Origin: Kappaphycus alvarezii
Taxonomy: Eukaryota > Rhodophyta > Florideophyceae > Gigartinales > Solieriaceae
Length of the DNA stretch: 64,000 bases
Assembly: GCA_002205965.3 (NCBI GenBank)
Contig: NADL03000752.1
Location: 186,001 to 250,000 of the forward strand
Reading direction: 5' to 3'
Below the pieces are notes generated by a model. That model had not been told where the DNA came from and ran no database searches. It was given only the letters and a program-made list of their open reading frames with translations. A program made the position numbers and the translations under genes. Positions 1 through 9,841 of the stretch are shown here, one piece after another; within the stretch, counting starts at the first letter, position 1; every line of letters starts with the position of its first letter.

Positions 1-436
1 ATAATAATAATGAATAAAATGTTAGGGGCATTGATTCATCGGCAAAGAACCAATTACTTGCAACATAGCGCAAATTAATTATTCTAGCGAGAGGATGATT
101 GACGAATGACAGCCCTCCCCCCAACGAGATTGCATTTACAGCATACTATACGCCAACACCAGCCACACACTTTCAACAACCCCACAAAGCAAGCTCCACT
201 TTCATAACACACTCGCCCTTTTCATATTGTCTCTCGTTACCACCTGTTACTGCACTGCAGTATTTGCCCGGATTTTCAGTCGACATGCAACCCCCAACTA
301 TGACGCTTTGTGCCCAGAATCAAGTAGCATCCGGCTCCTTTGTACCGTTGTTTCCACTCTTGTTTACCCTCTAGACCGTTGGGGGAACGCCATTTGAGCC
401 TGTACCCGGTGCAGCACACCCAATGACTGTCCTGGT
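1..436. other. Intergenic, no gene recognised
   Basis: Opens with a short (ATA)n tract. The rest is mixed-composition DNA. A 91-codon open frame at 99-374 (+) has no recognisable domain and I do not call it a gene. Confidence 0.5.
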
Positions 437-964
437 TTAGCAACACCAAACCATTGAGTCTTGCGTCAGCTCACAGTGTATGGAACATCGGCAAGGAACG
501 CAGCAGTCATATTTCGTCTTCAACTCACGGTGTTCCAATGCACTCCATAGAGGACATAAAGTGGTGGCGTTTAAAAAAAAAGTACACACAGTATCTCCTC
601 GTGGAATGGACGCATGCGGGAAATGAGATTGCAAACGCTCGTGTGGCTGAGATGCACCGAGACAAATCTCCGGGACATAGATAGTATCACTCCTGTGCGT
701 GCCATATGGATTCACAATCTGCCCATTGCGGTTCTTGGGAAGCTTGCAATATTGTTGGAGATTGTTGGATTTGCACATGTGCGTTCCCGCATCTATGGCG
801 CAGTATTGCACTGCAACCACTCTTGCTACAGTGTCAAATTCGAGAGTTTTGTCACGAGGAGAAAAGTCATGCTGGTTCGATTTATTGGCACTCGATAGAC
901 AGTCCGCCATTGCACCAGTCCAACAAACGAAATGATCCGGCCATGGAGGCAAGTCCAGTTTCAA
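437..964 (-). CDS. Uncertain hypothetical ORF, 175 aa
   Basis: An uninterrupted minus-strand frame of 175 codons that begins MKLDLPPWPDHF. It is rich in cysteine and histidine, but the cysteines form no zinc-binding spacing I recognise, and there is no signal peptide or membrane segment. Overlapping open frames on the plus strand (454-684, 706-1068) are of similar quality, so the strand is not certain. I cannot assign a function. It may be a chance ORF or a decayed gene. Confidence 0.2.
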   Translation of the reverse strand: MKLDLPPWPDHFVCWTGAMADCLSSANKSNQHDFSPRDKTLEFDTVARVVAVQYCAIDAGTHMCKSNNLQQYCKLPKNRNGQIVNPYGTHRSDTIYVPEICLGASQPHERLQSHFPHASIPRGDTVCTFFLNATTLCPLWSALEHRELKTKYDCCVPCRCSIHCELTQDSMVWCC

Positions 965-2000
965 CTATCAAGTCCCAAGTTTGCAATTCACTGACCATAG
1001 GCGAACATTCTACACGCTCGATACACGCCCTCTCGCATATATCACAACATACCCAAGCGTCAGCGTAATGCAGCGGTGACGAAAACTTCAAAGACGAAAC
1101 TTGACCCAATGCCTTGACGTTAACCAAAGCGCTTCCATACTCTAACACACTCCCGCCGGGTCATTCAAAAACCTCCAAAAGTTTACAAGACACCAGCCCG
1201 ATTAATGACGACTCGTGCTGCCGGCCGTAATCAGTCCCTTTGATGCTTCAATACCATCGCAACTATGACAACCCATAGAATTATTTCTAGAATCATACCG
1301 TAAAGAATGTCCAAACGCATTGTATCACAGACTAGTAGAGTGGAGCTGGTATCCCGAACGAATAGTTCTGCATGTTTCACTGCCCTTCCCATGCGCACCA
1401 AGAATAAATAAAATGTTCATTCCACCAAGGGGAACAAGCGAGTGCAAAGCGACATGCGCGCGGTAGAGCGTGTCCCTGGTTTCGTTGGTTGGTGGCATGG
1501 CGGTGTGACGTGCTTTGGTGCATTTCAAGTTGAGGAATGGGAGGATGTTGGTGTGCACTGCTTTGCGCGGTTGTGCTGCGTTTCGGGGATTTGTGGGTAT
1601 GCACATTACAGTAGATGCTGCACCAGGGCTACTGTAAGCGTGGTTGCTTTTGCCGCACCTGCCCTCGCCTTGCAGTAAACTACGCTGCGGTACTGTGCTG
1701 TACAACACTCGTTTGGATTGCACCGCATGACTCGATAGGAATTTGTGCAGTACAGCACTGTACTGTAGGGGTAAGCCGTGCGCTCTGGGTAAATGGGGGG
1801 GGAAATTGGGGTACTTTCCTGATTAGGGATGTCGGACGGCTATTTTCCGAAGACTCCAGAATCTGGGTGAATGTGCATTGATAAAGCCAAATGTGAGTTT
1901 AAGTTAAGCCTCGTTTGGCAAGATGTGCAGATACTGTATTGTAAAAAGATGAATTTATTTACTAACAAATATGTCAAAAATCAAAGTGCTGCACGCTGTT
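965..2000. other. Intergenic with scattered TACTGTA motifs
   Basis: No recognisable protein. Short GTACTGTAC-like palindromic motifs occur around 1688-1770 and 1935. Open frames at 1325-1723 (-) and 1615-1881 (+) overlap one another and have no domain. Confidence 0.45.
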
Positions 2001-2006
2001 CTAGAA

Positions 2007-2039
2007 TACTGTACAGTACTGTACCAGTACTGTACAGTA
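2007..2039. repeat. CAGTA/TACTG inverted repeat (hairpin)
   Basis: A 15-bp arm (2007-2021, TACTGTACAGTACTG) is followed after 3 bases by its exact reverse complement (2025-2039). The arms are built from the pentamer CAGTA and its complement TACTG, which recur in both flanks of the window. Confidence 0.9.
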
Positions 2040-2150
2040 CTGCGCTAGGGAATACGAGCAGATGATGTCATTCAACCGTCAGCAGCATTAACCCGTTGCA
2101 ATGACCATGCCATAGTCTAATCCGTGTCATTGTCCATTCCAGCAACTGTA

Positions 2151-2175
2151 CAGTACAGTACAGTACAGTACAGTA
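2151..2175. repeat. (CAGTA)5 microsatellite
   Basis: Five perfect tandem copies of CAGTA, preceded by ACTGTA and followed by CTTGACAGTA. It is the longest perfect run of this pentamer in the left part of the window. Confidence 0.95.
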
Positions 2176-2280
2176 CTTGACAGTAACGGTACCGTACTGT
2201 TGCAAGGTCATCTACAAAAAGCGTGTCGCTGTGGTGCCCCAGAGGCCCTGAAAATGAAAACAGCACAGGACCGATCATTG

Positions 2281-2319
2281 ACATCCGGACCAGTGCGTAG
2301 TACGTACTGGTCCGGATGT
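2281..2319. repeat. Perfect 14-bp inverted repeat
   Basis: ACATCCGGACCAGT (2281-2294) pairs exactly with ACTGGTCCGGATGT (2306-2319) across an 11-base spacer. It is not made of the CAGTA pentamer, so it is a separate foldback. It sits in a gene-free stretch; a regulatory or mobile role is unknown. Confidence 0.9.
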
Positions 2320-3578
2320 ACGATGTGCCTCGACCCGGCTGTTTTCTGAGGTTGCAAAACTAATCTGCCTCTCGCCTTGCCTGTTTGAAGAAAAAGTTGC
2401 AAACTCGTACTATTGAATGCGCTATTATGAACAAAGGCGTTGCCATTCGCGAACGTCGCTACACAAGCAGTGTTAATCTCTGAAATACCGTATTTATGGA
2501 GAGGTACTTGCCGAAAGTACCTGCTCAGCGACGTTCAAGTCAATGATTTGAGTAATCACGGTTTGTATGACCGAAAGTCGATTAAAGTGGACCAGAAAAC
2601 GTGCCAGCGTCGATCTCGAGTGTGACAGCCTCATCATCATCACAAAGAGAAGAAAGGGATTACGCAAGGTCTATGATAATGAAACGACCATTTCGAGTCT
2701 TGAGATGACCGCACACTACCCCTCCCATATGAACAATAAAACAGGAACCAACCGACTTGATGCCCTCCAACATCGCGCAACACAAACCGTTTGGTCGGCA
2801 CGGCCTGGAACGCAGGAGCATTTCATCTTCCACAGAAGGTCAACAATGCGGTACAATACCATACAGTACTACAGTGCGAAAAGCGTGATGCATGGCGTAT
2901 TCAACTTTTGTGCTTGCTTTGAGCTTCTTTTCCGGTAGAAGCCCAGTACAGTACTCTTGTGTACATATTTGCGTATCGGTGCATTACTTCTGTGACTAAA
3001 TATTCTCTTCAATATTTCCCGTTATCCACCCACTGTACGGTACACCGACTGGTCTGACGATTCATCCAAAGGCATACATTCCATCAATAAACGAAACACC
3101 GCACCACACCATAAAGTTACAAACCGTTCCTTCACCTCGTCCCCCATCTCGGTTGCCGAATTACGTACCGCCATCCCGCATAACCATTGGCGTAGAAGCG
3201 CCATAGAAGCTGAAAAAACCTCCGCCTAAACACCACCACCGATACGGAAACCAGTGCAACAGCAAACATAGGGTACGTGCCGCGACCTCAACTTGTAGTA
3301 ACCGGAATGGCGAGGATGTGCATGTGAGCGATGCGGGACGCGGATGGTGGGAGAGAAGCGAGTAGTCGGCTTGTGCATGGTGCGGGGGGTTCAGGGTGTG
3401 GTTGGATGTAGGGTGTGAGGCTTGGAGGGGTGGGTTGGTTGGGGGTGCGATGTTGGGGTGCAATATGCTTTTAAAGTGTGGATTTGAGGTGGGTGGATTG
3501 GTTTTGGTGTGATGGGATTGTATGGATGCATGTGCGGGGTTTGGTGTGCCGCATGGTTGACAACCTTGTGGAGTCCAT
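2320..3578. other. Intergenic; strand-skewed tract at 3340-3560
   Basis: No recognisable gene. The plus strand of 3340-3560 is almost free of C and rich in G and T, while 3040-3250 is C-rich. This looks like the skew seen across the host genes. A 164-codon minus-strand frame (3161-3655) is mostly Pro/His/Ser/Thr because of this skew and I do not call it a protein. A 123-codon plus-strand frame (2567-2938) is unassigned. Confidence 0.4.
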
Positions 3579-3660
3579 CTTAAATGCAGCCCACTCCAAC
3601 AATCACCACGAGGGTGATTGTTGACCACGAGGGTGATTGTTGGAGTGGGCTGCATTTAAG
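3579..3660. repeat. Long perfect foldback, 29-bp arms
   Basis: The arm at 3579-3607 (begins CTTAAATGCAGCCC) is exactly reverse-complementary to 3632-3660. The 24-base loop holds a further copy of the GGGTGATTGTTG part of the arm, so the motif occurs three times (once inverted). The form suggests a small foldback or MITE, or slippage-driven duplication of a hairpin. Confidence 0.95.
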
Positions 3661-4439
3661 GAATGGGTTGTTGTGTGTATACGGCGCGTTGTGGCAGTGT
3701 ACACTCGAAATGACAGGTGAGTAAATGAGTACATGATGCCATGTTCCGTGTTGTAACGGTTGTTCCAACTTTGTTGAGGCGGAGGATTATCGCTTGCGTG
3801 ACATTGCCAAGTTGGGTGGAATGACAATGGGAACCGCAATCAGAGAGCACTGTACTGTACACGGTTCCAACATGCAGAATTTCGACACTTGTTGGACAGC
3901 GTTGCACGCACGGAATTGTTTATCCAGGCCTACATTCACATGTGAACGCAACGGCCTTTTTGTAGTTTGGAGCAAGTGGCAACACCTTTGCTTGAAAAGT
4001 ACTGGACAATCAATAACGTCTTGGCATGTCCCCGCGAATGGGACAGGCAAGCGCGTGCTCATGGCTGAGTTTCACAACCTGTTCTGGCAATGCTGAACAC
4101 GTGTAGTGATATTGAGAACATGGCCGTTTTCTTTCGGGGATAGGAATTCCTTGCGCAGCCTATGCGTGCTTTCCCATGTAGAGTGATTTGGGAAGAGATT
4201 CAAACGGCGTTGGCAATTCTCTCTTGTCAGCTGTTTGTCGGACGAGGCCGCCCCTCTCGCCTACACGCATGTCAATGTCTGCTCAGCGATGTTGACATTA
4301 CGATGTCAACGTCTAGTACATCGGTCACTCCGATTCCTGAAATACAGTACTGTATATGCCAACTGCAAAATCTGACGTTGTACGATACGTACAGTAGTTG
4401 TACTGTTCACTGTGGATGCCAAAGTTTCTTCATTTGTCG
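3661..4439. other. Intergenic, no gene assigned
   Basis: A 100-codon plus-strand frame (3794-4096) and its antisense partner have no recognisable domain. CAGTA/TACTG motifs occur near 3850, 4345 and 4390. Confidence 0.4.
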
Positions 4440-5039
4440 CTGACCAGTGGAACAAAGGTCTCGGTTGGAAGAACCGCCACGAAGCAGTGGCAAAAGTGCT
4501 CGGCAAAGACCTATTCAAAGCCGCTAGAGCCGGCGTCCACTACAAAGTCCCGTATTTACTTCCGGACTAGACGCCCGACCTGCCGACATCCTCTTCCACC
4601 GACTACCTCTCCGGAAAACCCTACGCCCCCTCTCCCGGTTGCTTATGACATCATAGTTTCCTCACCTTTCCAACAGTGCTTCCTTTCCAAGGGAGCCCGG
4701 GAAGCACGCGCTGCCGCCAATGCGGCGGAACGACGGAAACTGAGGGACTTTGCGACCAAAATCGCCGCCATTCCTGGCCATGCTTCACCTGGACGCCCGC
4801 AACGCGGCTGCCAGTTTGTGCCGCTTGCCTTTGATTCCTTGGGATGCCCGTCGGAGACCATATCGAAGGTGGTCGACGAGTATGCGACTGTCATCGCGGC
4901 CCGTATCGGAAGCTCAAAAGCAAAGGTGTCATTTCGGCTTGATCAAAAGCTGAGCTATGCCATTTGGTCCACGTGTGCAGCTTCGGTGATTGGTCGTAGC
5001 CCGCAACAAGCAGATGTTTGCCTCCCCCTCCAAAGCTAG
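4440..5039 (+). pseudogene. LINE ORF2 C-terminal fragment, copy A
   Basis: This is a decayed copy of the C-terminal part of the ORF2 protein encoded at 9842-11422. From 4440 one frame reads NKGLGWKNRHEAVAKVLG, matching NKGLGWTNRHTAVVKVLG of the main copy. A one-base shift near 4568 leads to GLDARPADIL (main copy GLNARPADIL). A second shift near 4600 leads into a long open frame with LPVAYDIIVSSPF, FVPLAFDSLG and KLSYAIWSTCAASVI. It keeps the presumed restriction-like endonuclease region. The RT domain and the CxxC part of the zinc motif are missing, so it is 5'-truncated. Homology to the main copy is clear. It cannot be functional. Confidence 0.9.
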
Positions 5040-5553
5040 CATAGTCAATTTTAGTGGCCCTGCACATCGCACTTCTTTTCTTCCATTTCATCTTGATACA
5101 GTACGCCTGTCTCTTTGGTGCCGGTACAGCATTGCAAACCTTTGGCTTACGGTAATACTACTGTAAAGAATGCAATCAGCCAACCTTGGCTTACAGTCTT
5201 AATACTGTAAGAGTGCAATCGTCAACACTGTACAGTGCATCAAATTACAGTCCTGCAGTACAGTACTGCATCATCCTTTGGGAAATTTTCTTGCGTGTAT
5301 AGTGACCCTCATCAGCAACTCAAAGCAATCTTTAGTGCACCGCTACACGAAGCATTGCATCAAACTGAATTACAGTACAACCAAAACGTGATTCATTGCG
5401 GAATTACGTGTACTCGAGCGTTATCACCAATCCACCGCCCTAAAGCAACTCGTGCATCCCACAACCACGACAACAGTACTGTACAGTACAATACAGTACA
5501 CTACTGTAAGCGGCCGACATATCCTCTAGACGCGGCCATTTAAATTCCCGCCA
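5040..5553. repeat. Intergenic rich in CAGTA/TACTG motifs
   Basis: Pentamer-derived motifs occur near 5098, 5160, 5228, 5260, 5370 and 5474-5510, the last being a dense mixture of both orientations. No coding sequence is recognised. Confidence 0.7.
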
Positions 5554-5998
5554 ATGTCAAGGACAAGCAAACCCAAATGCGCAAAATCCGACACCAAAAA
5601 AAATCCTCTGTTTCAAGCGTCATCGTGTCAAATTCTATTGTGCATCCTCTGGAAAGTTCCACACAACCCCAGACCATTCCCAACCCGTCCACCACACCCT
5701 CTTCATACAAAACATGACATCCTCCCAAACCCGTTCTCGCGTCCATCTTCGCGTCTCATAAATGCCAGTCTCGACCAGCCTGACCCCTCCCCAACCCCTC
5801 ACCCCCATCAACCAGCCTATCATCGCTTGTCAATAGTCATTTCTTCCACCAGCAACATAACAACCCCATTTCCTCACCTCTCGCAAATCCCCGCAACCCT
5901 AACCATCTCAACACACCCCCTACACACTCTCCCCACTTTACACCCTTCCGAACCACCCATCCCTCCCACACCCCCCTCGTCCAATTCTCAAATCCCCA
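5554..5998 (+). promoter_or_regulatory. C-rich, G-poor leader-like tract
   Basis: The plus strand is very rich in C and A/T and almost lacks G, up to the ATG at 5999. The same pattern precedes ETHE1 and the GNAT gene on their sense strands, so I read it as a 5' leader or promoter region. The 167-codon frame across it (5554-6057) is a Pro/Ser/Thr/His composition artefact. Confidence 0.4.
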
Positions 5999-6275
5999 AT
6001 GGCGTTCCCCATTGCACTTCCCACGCCCTCTCTCACGCAAACGATGTCGACAAATGAACTGCACATACGACGACGTGACCCCTTCTAAAAGACGAAAGCG
6101 AGTCCAGGATAGTGGTAATGGAATGCCCATTTTCTCAATCGGTTTGAAAAGCACCGAACACGAGGATGGGATGGATGTGGATACCGCGATGGAGTGGGAA
6201 TGTGCCGCAAGTGGCAGACCATGGCGGGACCCGAGCACGGTGACCACAGTGTCCACGTGGTTGGCAGGCAGATAG
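5999..6275 (+). pseudogene. Possible short host gene with NLS-like stretch, frameshifted
   Basis: An ATG at 5999 opens MAFPIALPTPSLTQTMSTNE and stops after 29 codons. The overlapping frame running to 6275 continues with DDVTPSKRRKRVQDSGNG, a typical basic nuclear-localisation-like cluster, then an acidic stretch (HEDGMDVDTAMEWE). Either a small indel near 6060-6085 joins the two, or the gene starts at the ATG at 6054. It sits between a C-rich leader and a G/T-rich downstream tract, like other host units here. I do not recognise a family; it could be a small nuclear protein. Confidence 0.35.
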
Positions 6276-7150
6276 GTGGTGCTAGGTATATGGTTGGGTA
6301 TGCGGTGGTGGGTGTGGATGGACGTAGCTAGGTGTCGCAGGGTCGCTTTGTGGGTTGGTGGCGCTGGGGCGGTGGTGTGACGACGGTGGCGACGCGGAGT
6401 GGTGTCGGAGAGGCAGCGCGGTGTGTAGGGGTTGTTGCACTATTCTGCCTTGAATCGTGTTGGATGTTTGCGCTGGGCGTGGTGGAGTCGTTTGAAAGGG
6501 GACGTATGGACTGCGGTTGGTCGGCGTGGCGCTGGACGTACAGTATGTAAACTGAAACAGACAGACAGGCGTGTAAAGATACAGTGCAGGTCTAGGTGGA
6601 CTGCCTCTTGTTGCAAGGGATGGTTTTGGGCAATCAGATGTTGGCTGGTGGAGGGGTGTCATTGGCACACTTGCCTCTGTTCAGATATTGGCTGGTGGTC
6701 GAGTCGGTAACGATCTTAAAACGCCTTACAAATCGGATTGTGACCAACATTTGTCGTCGCCTTGAAGCATCCCTGTCACTGCACTCCGTACCTGGTTCTG
6801 TGGCCAACGTCTAGGAAATGTAAATTCACTCGAGAACTCGGTTACACGGATCACGCCAGTGCGAGATGTGGGCCGATAGGCACCATCCTTGGCGATTCCG
6901 TTGTTACAGGTTTTGCGAATTGTGCGCACAGAGCAGTGGTGCCACAAATCGCTACCACGGGTTACATGCTGTAATCCGTATTGACGTCACCAAAATTCTC
7001 ACCACCTCAAAACCCTTCCCCACACCAGCCTCACACCTTGTTCCAGATTCTTCTCTGTACTCTCCTTCGTCCTAGTCATCTCTTGGTAATCTGTCATCCA
7101 GTCGCAGTTCAGCGACCTCCCCCACAATTCATCCCAGACTTCCAACCTCC
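6276..7150. other. Intergenic; G/T-rich then C-rich before ETHE1
   Basis: 6280-6560 is G/T-rich on the plus strand and fits a 3' region of the unit before it. 6975-7150 becomes C-rich and G-poor and would be the ETHE1 leader. The ETHE1 frame is open upstream to a stop at 7073-7075 but has no ATG in between. No other gene recognised. Confidence 0.45.
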
Positions 7151-7861
7151 ATGTTGTTCCGTCAACTCTTTGACCGCACCTCATGCACCTTCACTTACCT
7201 TCTCGCCGACCTTACCACCCGTGAGGCGCTTCTCATTGACCCAGTCGACACGCAAATCGAACGGGATCTCTCACTCCTCAACCAACATGATCTCAAGCTA
7301 CGCTATGCATTAAACACCCATGCCCACGCCGATCATATTTCCGCTACAGGATTATTGAAACAAAGATTATCAAACGTCAGTTCGGTGATTGGAAAGGCGT
7401 CGGGCGCAAAGGCGGATTTGTTGTTGGAGGATGGCGATGTGGTCAAGGTTGGTCATGTTAGGTTGAGATGTATGTATACGCCGGGACATACTGAGGGCTG
7501 TGTGTCGTATTTGATGCAGGGAGAGGATGGCGAGAGGGATATGGTGTTTACGGGTGATGCGTTGTTGGTGCGCGGCTGTGGTAGGACCGACTTTCAAGGG
7601 GGGGATTCCGAGATATTGTACCGTAGTGTGAAGGAAGGTTTGTTTCGGTTAAAGCCGGAGACTGAGGTGTATCCGGCGCACGATTATCGTGGGCATTTAA
7701 AGTCTACGATTGGGGAGGAGAAAAGATGGAACCCGAGATTGGGGGAGGGGAAGAGTGTCGAGGAGTTTGTCAAGATTATGGACGGCCTCGGTTTGGCATA
7801 CCCGAAAATGATGGACAAGGCGGTGCCGGCTAATATGAACTGTGGGATTCAGCCGGGGTAG
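7151..7861 (+). CDS. ETHE1: Persulfide dioxygenase, ETHE1-like
   Basis: A 236-residue metallo-beta-lactamase-fold protein in one exon. The family oxidises glutathione persulfide to sulfite in mitochondrial sulfide catabolism. Visible motifs: THAHADH (56-62), PGHTEGCVSY (111-120), FTGDALLVRGCGRTDFQ (133-149) and YPAHDY (174-179), with the ETHE1 C-terminal signature AVPANMNCG (224-232). Residues matching the mononuclear iron ligands of human ETHE1 are His57, His113 and Asp136. Length is slightly below human ETHE1 (254) because the N-terminal targeting extension is missing; the first residues, MLFRQLFDRTSCTFTYLLAD, align with the mature enzyme, so the product may be cytosolic or use a non-canonical import signal. 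The start is the first ATG after an upstream in-frame stop. Base composition flips inside the gene: 18 C against 6 G at 7151-7200, but 8 C against 22 G at 7441-7500. It is the only clearly intact host gene here. Confidence 0.95.
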   Translation: MLFRQLFDRTSCTFTYLLADLTTREALLIDPVDTQIERDLSLLNQHDLKLRYALNTHAHADHISATGLLKQRLSNVSSVIGKASGAKADLLLEDGDVVKVGHVRLRCMYTPGHTEGCVSYLMQGEDGERDMVFTGDALLVRGCGRTDFQGGDSEILYRSVKEGLFRLKPETEVYPAHDYRGHLKSTIGEEKRWNPRLGEGKSVEEFVKIMDGLGLAYPKMMDKAVPANMNCGIQPG

Positions 7862-8799
7862 TTTGGGGGGGTCGCTGTGTAACGTGAGGGAAGCGGGGTG
7901 TGTTGAATAGTCGCGTTTGATGTGTAGGGTAGCGTACGGTACTGTAGAGGTCGGAATGTTGCAGAGTTGAACAAGTGGGGCTGCATGTTGAGCGTTGTGG
8001 TGTCGGATTATGGTGAACTTGTTTGCGCTTTTCAGCATGTCATTTATATCTGAATCGAGGAATGCTAGAGATCGAAAGGTCGTTCGAATTGTGGCAAGTG
8101 AGCAGAGTCGTCCCATAGTTGAAAGTCTTTTGCGCAAAGTTAGAATAGGAGATTGCGGTTCTTACGTGCACCTACAACCATTTTCCGGTAGCAACGCAAA
8201 AAGTCGCGGGAGATGAGATGTTGGCGGAGGGGGTAAAGTCCGGGATCATCCTACGCTACGTCTTGTGGAATGATTACGATGCAACACAAGTATGAACTCC
8301 CGAAACGGCAATAGCAGTTCAAGTCAGCGCCACTGATGGCACTGGCATTCAATCGTGTTCTCCGAATCCTCGGTCGGGCAGACCCTGGAGCTACGCTGAG
8401 AACCCTAGCGCAGGGCAGGAGACTCAAGTTCATAGATACTTAAGAGCTCCGTTGAAACCCTGGGCTCGGGGTGAGTGAACCGGAGGAAGTGGCCGCTGCA
8501 GTTGGACATTCGTGTTCTAATGTCCACAGTACATAGCAGGGGCTCAATGGCTAGGGTTTTGACAAGAAAGGTGGGCCGCGAGTTGTTCCTGGATTCCAAT
8601 TCAAGTCAAATACGGGTGAGCTTGCGCGCAACTGGAGGGAATCTTTCGATATACAGAGGCTCAGTCGCGGTCATGTAGACCGCGTTGCAGAGATCAAACA
8701 CAGTAATGTGTGATTGGCAAAGCGGCCCCTAGGGTTACCAACGGAAGGACGGTGACCGTTTTTGCACAGAAACTGTGCCAGGGATATGCAGGCAGCTTT
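7862..8799. other. Intergenic, no gene assigned
   Basis: Immediately after ETHE1 the sequence is G/T-rich. Open frames at 7995-8216 (+), 8251-8599 (-) and 8475-8678 (+) have no recognisable domain and overlap each other. Confidence 0.4.
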
Positions 8800-8805
8800 G
8801 GGCTT

Positions 8806-9110
8806 CGCACCTTGACAAAGCGTTGGTTTTGACCGGAATTATGCGATTTTTCAGATGATTCATCACATTCTTGCCAAAACTGCCGCAGACAAATGGAGGT
8901 CTTTGGGGACCACGCTGCTGACCTCTGCCCGTCTGTTTTTGGCACCTTCCACCGTCACAACCCGGTTCGAAACAAGCTTGCGTACCATGTGATCAGCGCT
9001 GCCGCACATGACTGCGAGTTTGAGGCCCACTCCTCGTCCCCAGCACCCAGCTGCAGCCAGTACATATTCTCCTGCAATCTCTGACCACGTCTTTCTTGCT
9101 CGACTCCCGC
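8806..9110 (+). pseudogene. LINE ORF2 zinc-motif fragment, copy B
   Basis: In one plus-strand frame, from about 8814, the translation reads LTKRWF-stop-PELCDFSDD, then CQNCRRQMEVFGDHAADLC. The last part matches CAECHRPMDALGDHAADLC of the main LINE copy, with all four presumed zinc ligands (C, C, H, C) kept. Downstream, RHNPVRNKLA resembles the next conserved block (NRHTAVVKVLG). There is an in-frame stop at the left end. The endonuclease domain is absent, and the family 3' tail follows within about 100 bases, so the copy is truncated and internally deleted. Confidence 0.75.
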
Positions 9111-9182
9111 CCCATCGCGTGTGATGCCACCGTTGCCTCTCATTTAAATTCATGAAATGCACAATGGCAAAACGAGGTACAT

Positions 9183-9253
9183 CCGGTTGGGTCTTAGCCG
9201 TATAGTTAGGACGTGCGCAGACCCCAGTAGATACTGAATGCATTAAACTTCTT
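9183..9253 (+). repeat. LINE 3' tail (shared with 57791-57860)
   Basis: About 71 bases (ccggttgg...cattaaacttctt) match 57791-57860 with about six differences. At 57.8 kb the same sequence directly follows a LINE ORF2 stop codon, so it is the 3' untranslated end of one LINE subfamily. The main copy at 9842-14086 has a different 3' flank. Confidence 0.8.
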
Positions 9254-9841
9254 CAACTTGGGAGTTGGCATGCCCCTGAAATCGCCCATCAATACAAGAT
9301 TTCGGACCTCGAGCGCATATTGGCCCGCCAACTCCTCAAGCTCCTAACGACCCTTAACGCTCCTCAGTTTTACCTTTCAGTCCACCTCGCCTTTCAATCT
9401 CTGGGTGCTCCCGTTAAACGCCACCACTCACCTCCTGGATGAATTTATCCGCACTATCACCCAGTGCTATTTCACGGGTACCGATTACCGTTCGCCGCAG
9501 GTTCCACCTTCGCCCAGGTCCTCATCGTTCGGTCGTCTCCAGCCATGTTAATCATGTCCTGGACCTCTTGGCTTGTCGTTGGCATAGCTCCATATGCCGT
9601 GTGAACGATTGTTATCTGGGTCCAAGCAGGAATTCTTAATGAGGTCAACAATCAACCCAACTGCCAAAGCCGCCAGGACGTCCAAGTGAACACGTATTCA
9701 GCAGGGACACGGGTCAAGTGATAATTGGCCCCAGTCTTACAGTCAAGCTCTGCTGCCATTCACACGTCAGATACCTGTACATTATTCGTCTTTTATCATT
9801 GGTGTACAGTCTAAATGTGCAACGTTGCAAAGTACTTAAAA
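9254..9841 (-). other. Weak apurinic-type endonuclease remnant?
   Basis: On the minus strand around 9270-9335 one frame reads LEELAGQYALEVRNLVLMGD then F, resembling the GDFN strand of exonuclease-endonuclease-phosphatase domains found in many LINEs. The stop-riddled sequence upstream does not extend the match convincingly. No other coding signal is recognised in this interval, which also contains the 3' flank of the main LINE. Confidence 0.2.

Noticed and set aside
3161-3655. 164-codon minus-strand ORF
   Set aside because: Runs through a low-complexity strand-skewed tract and a hairpin arm; composition explains its openness.
5554-6057. 167-codon plus-strand ORF
   Set aside because: Pro/Ser/Thr/His-rich translation produced by a C-rich, G-poor tract; no domain and no coding pattern.
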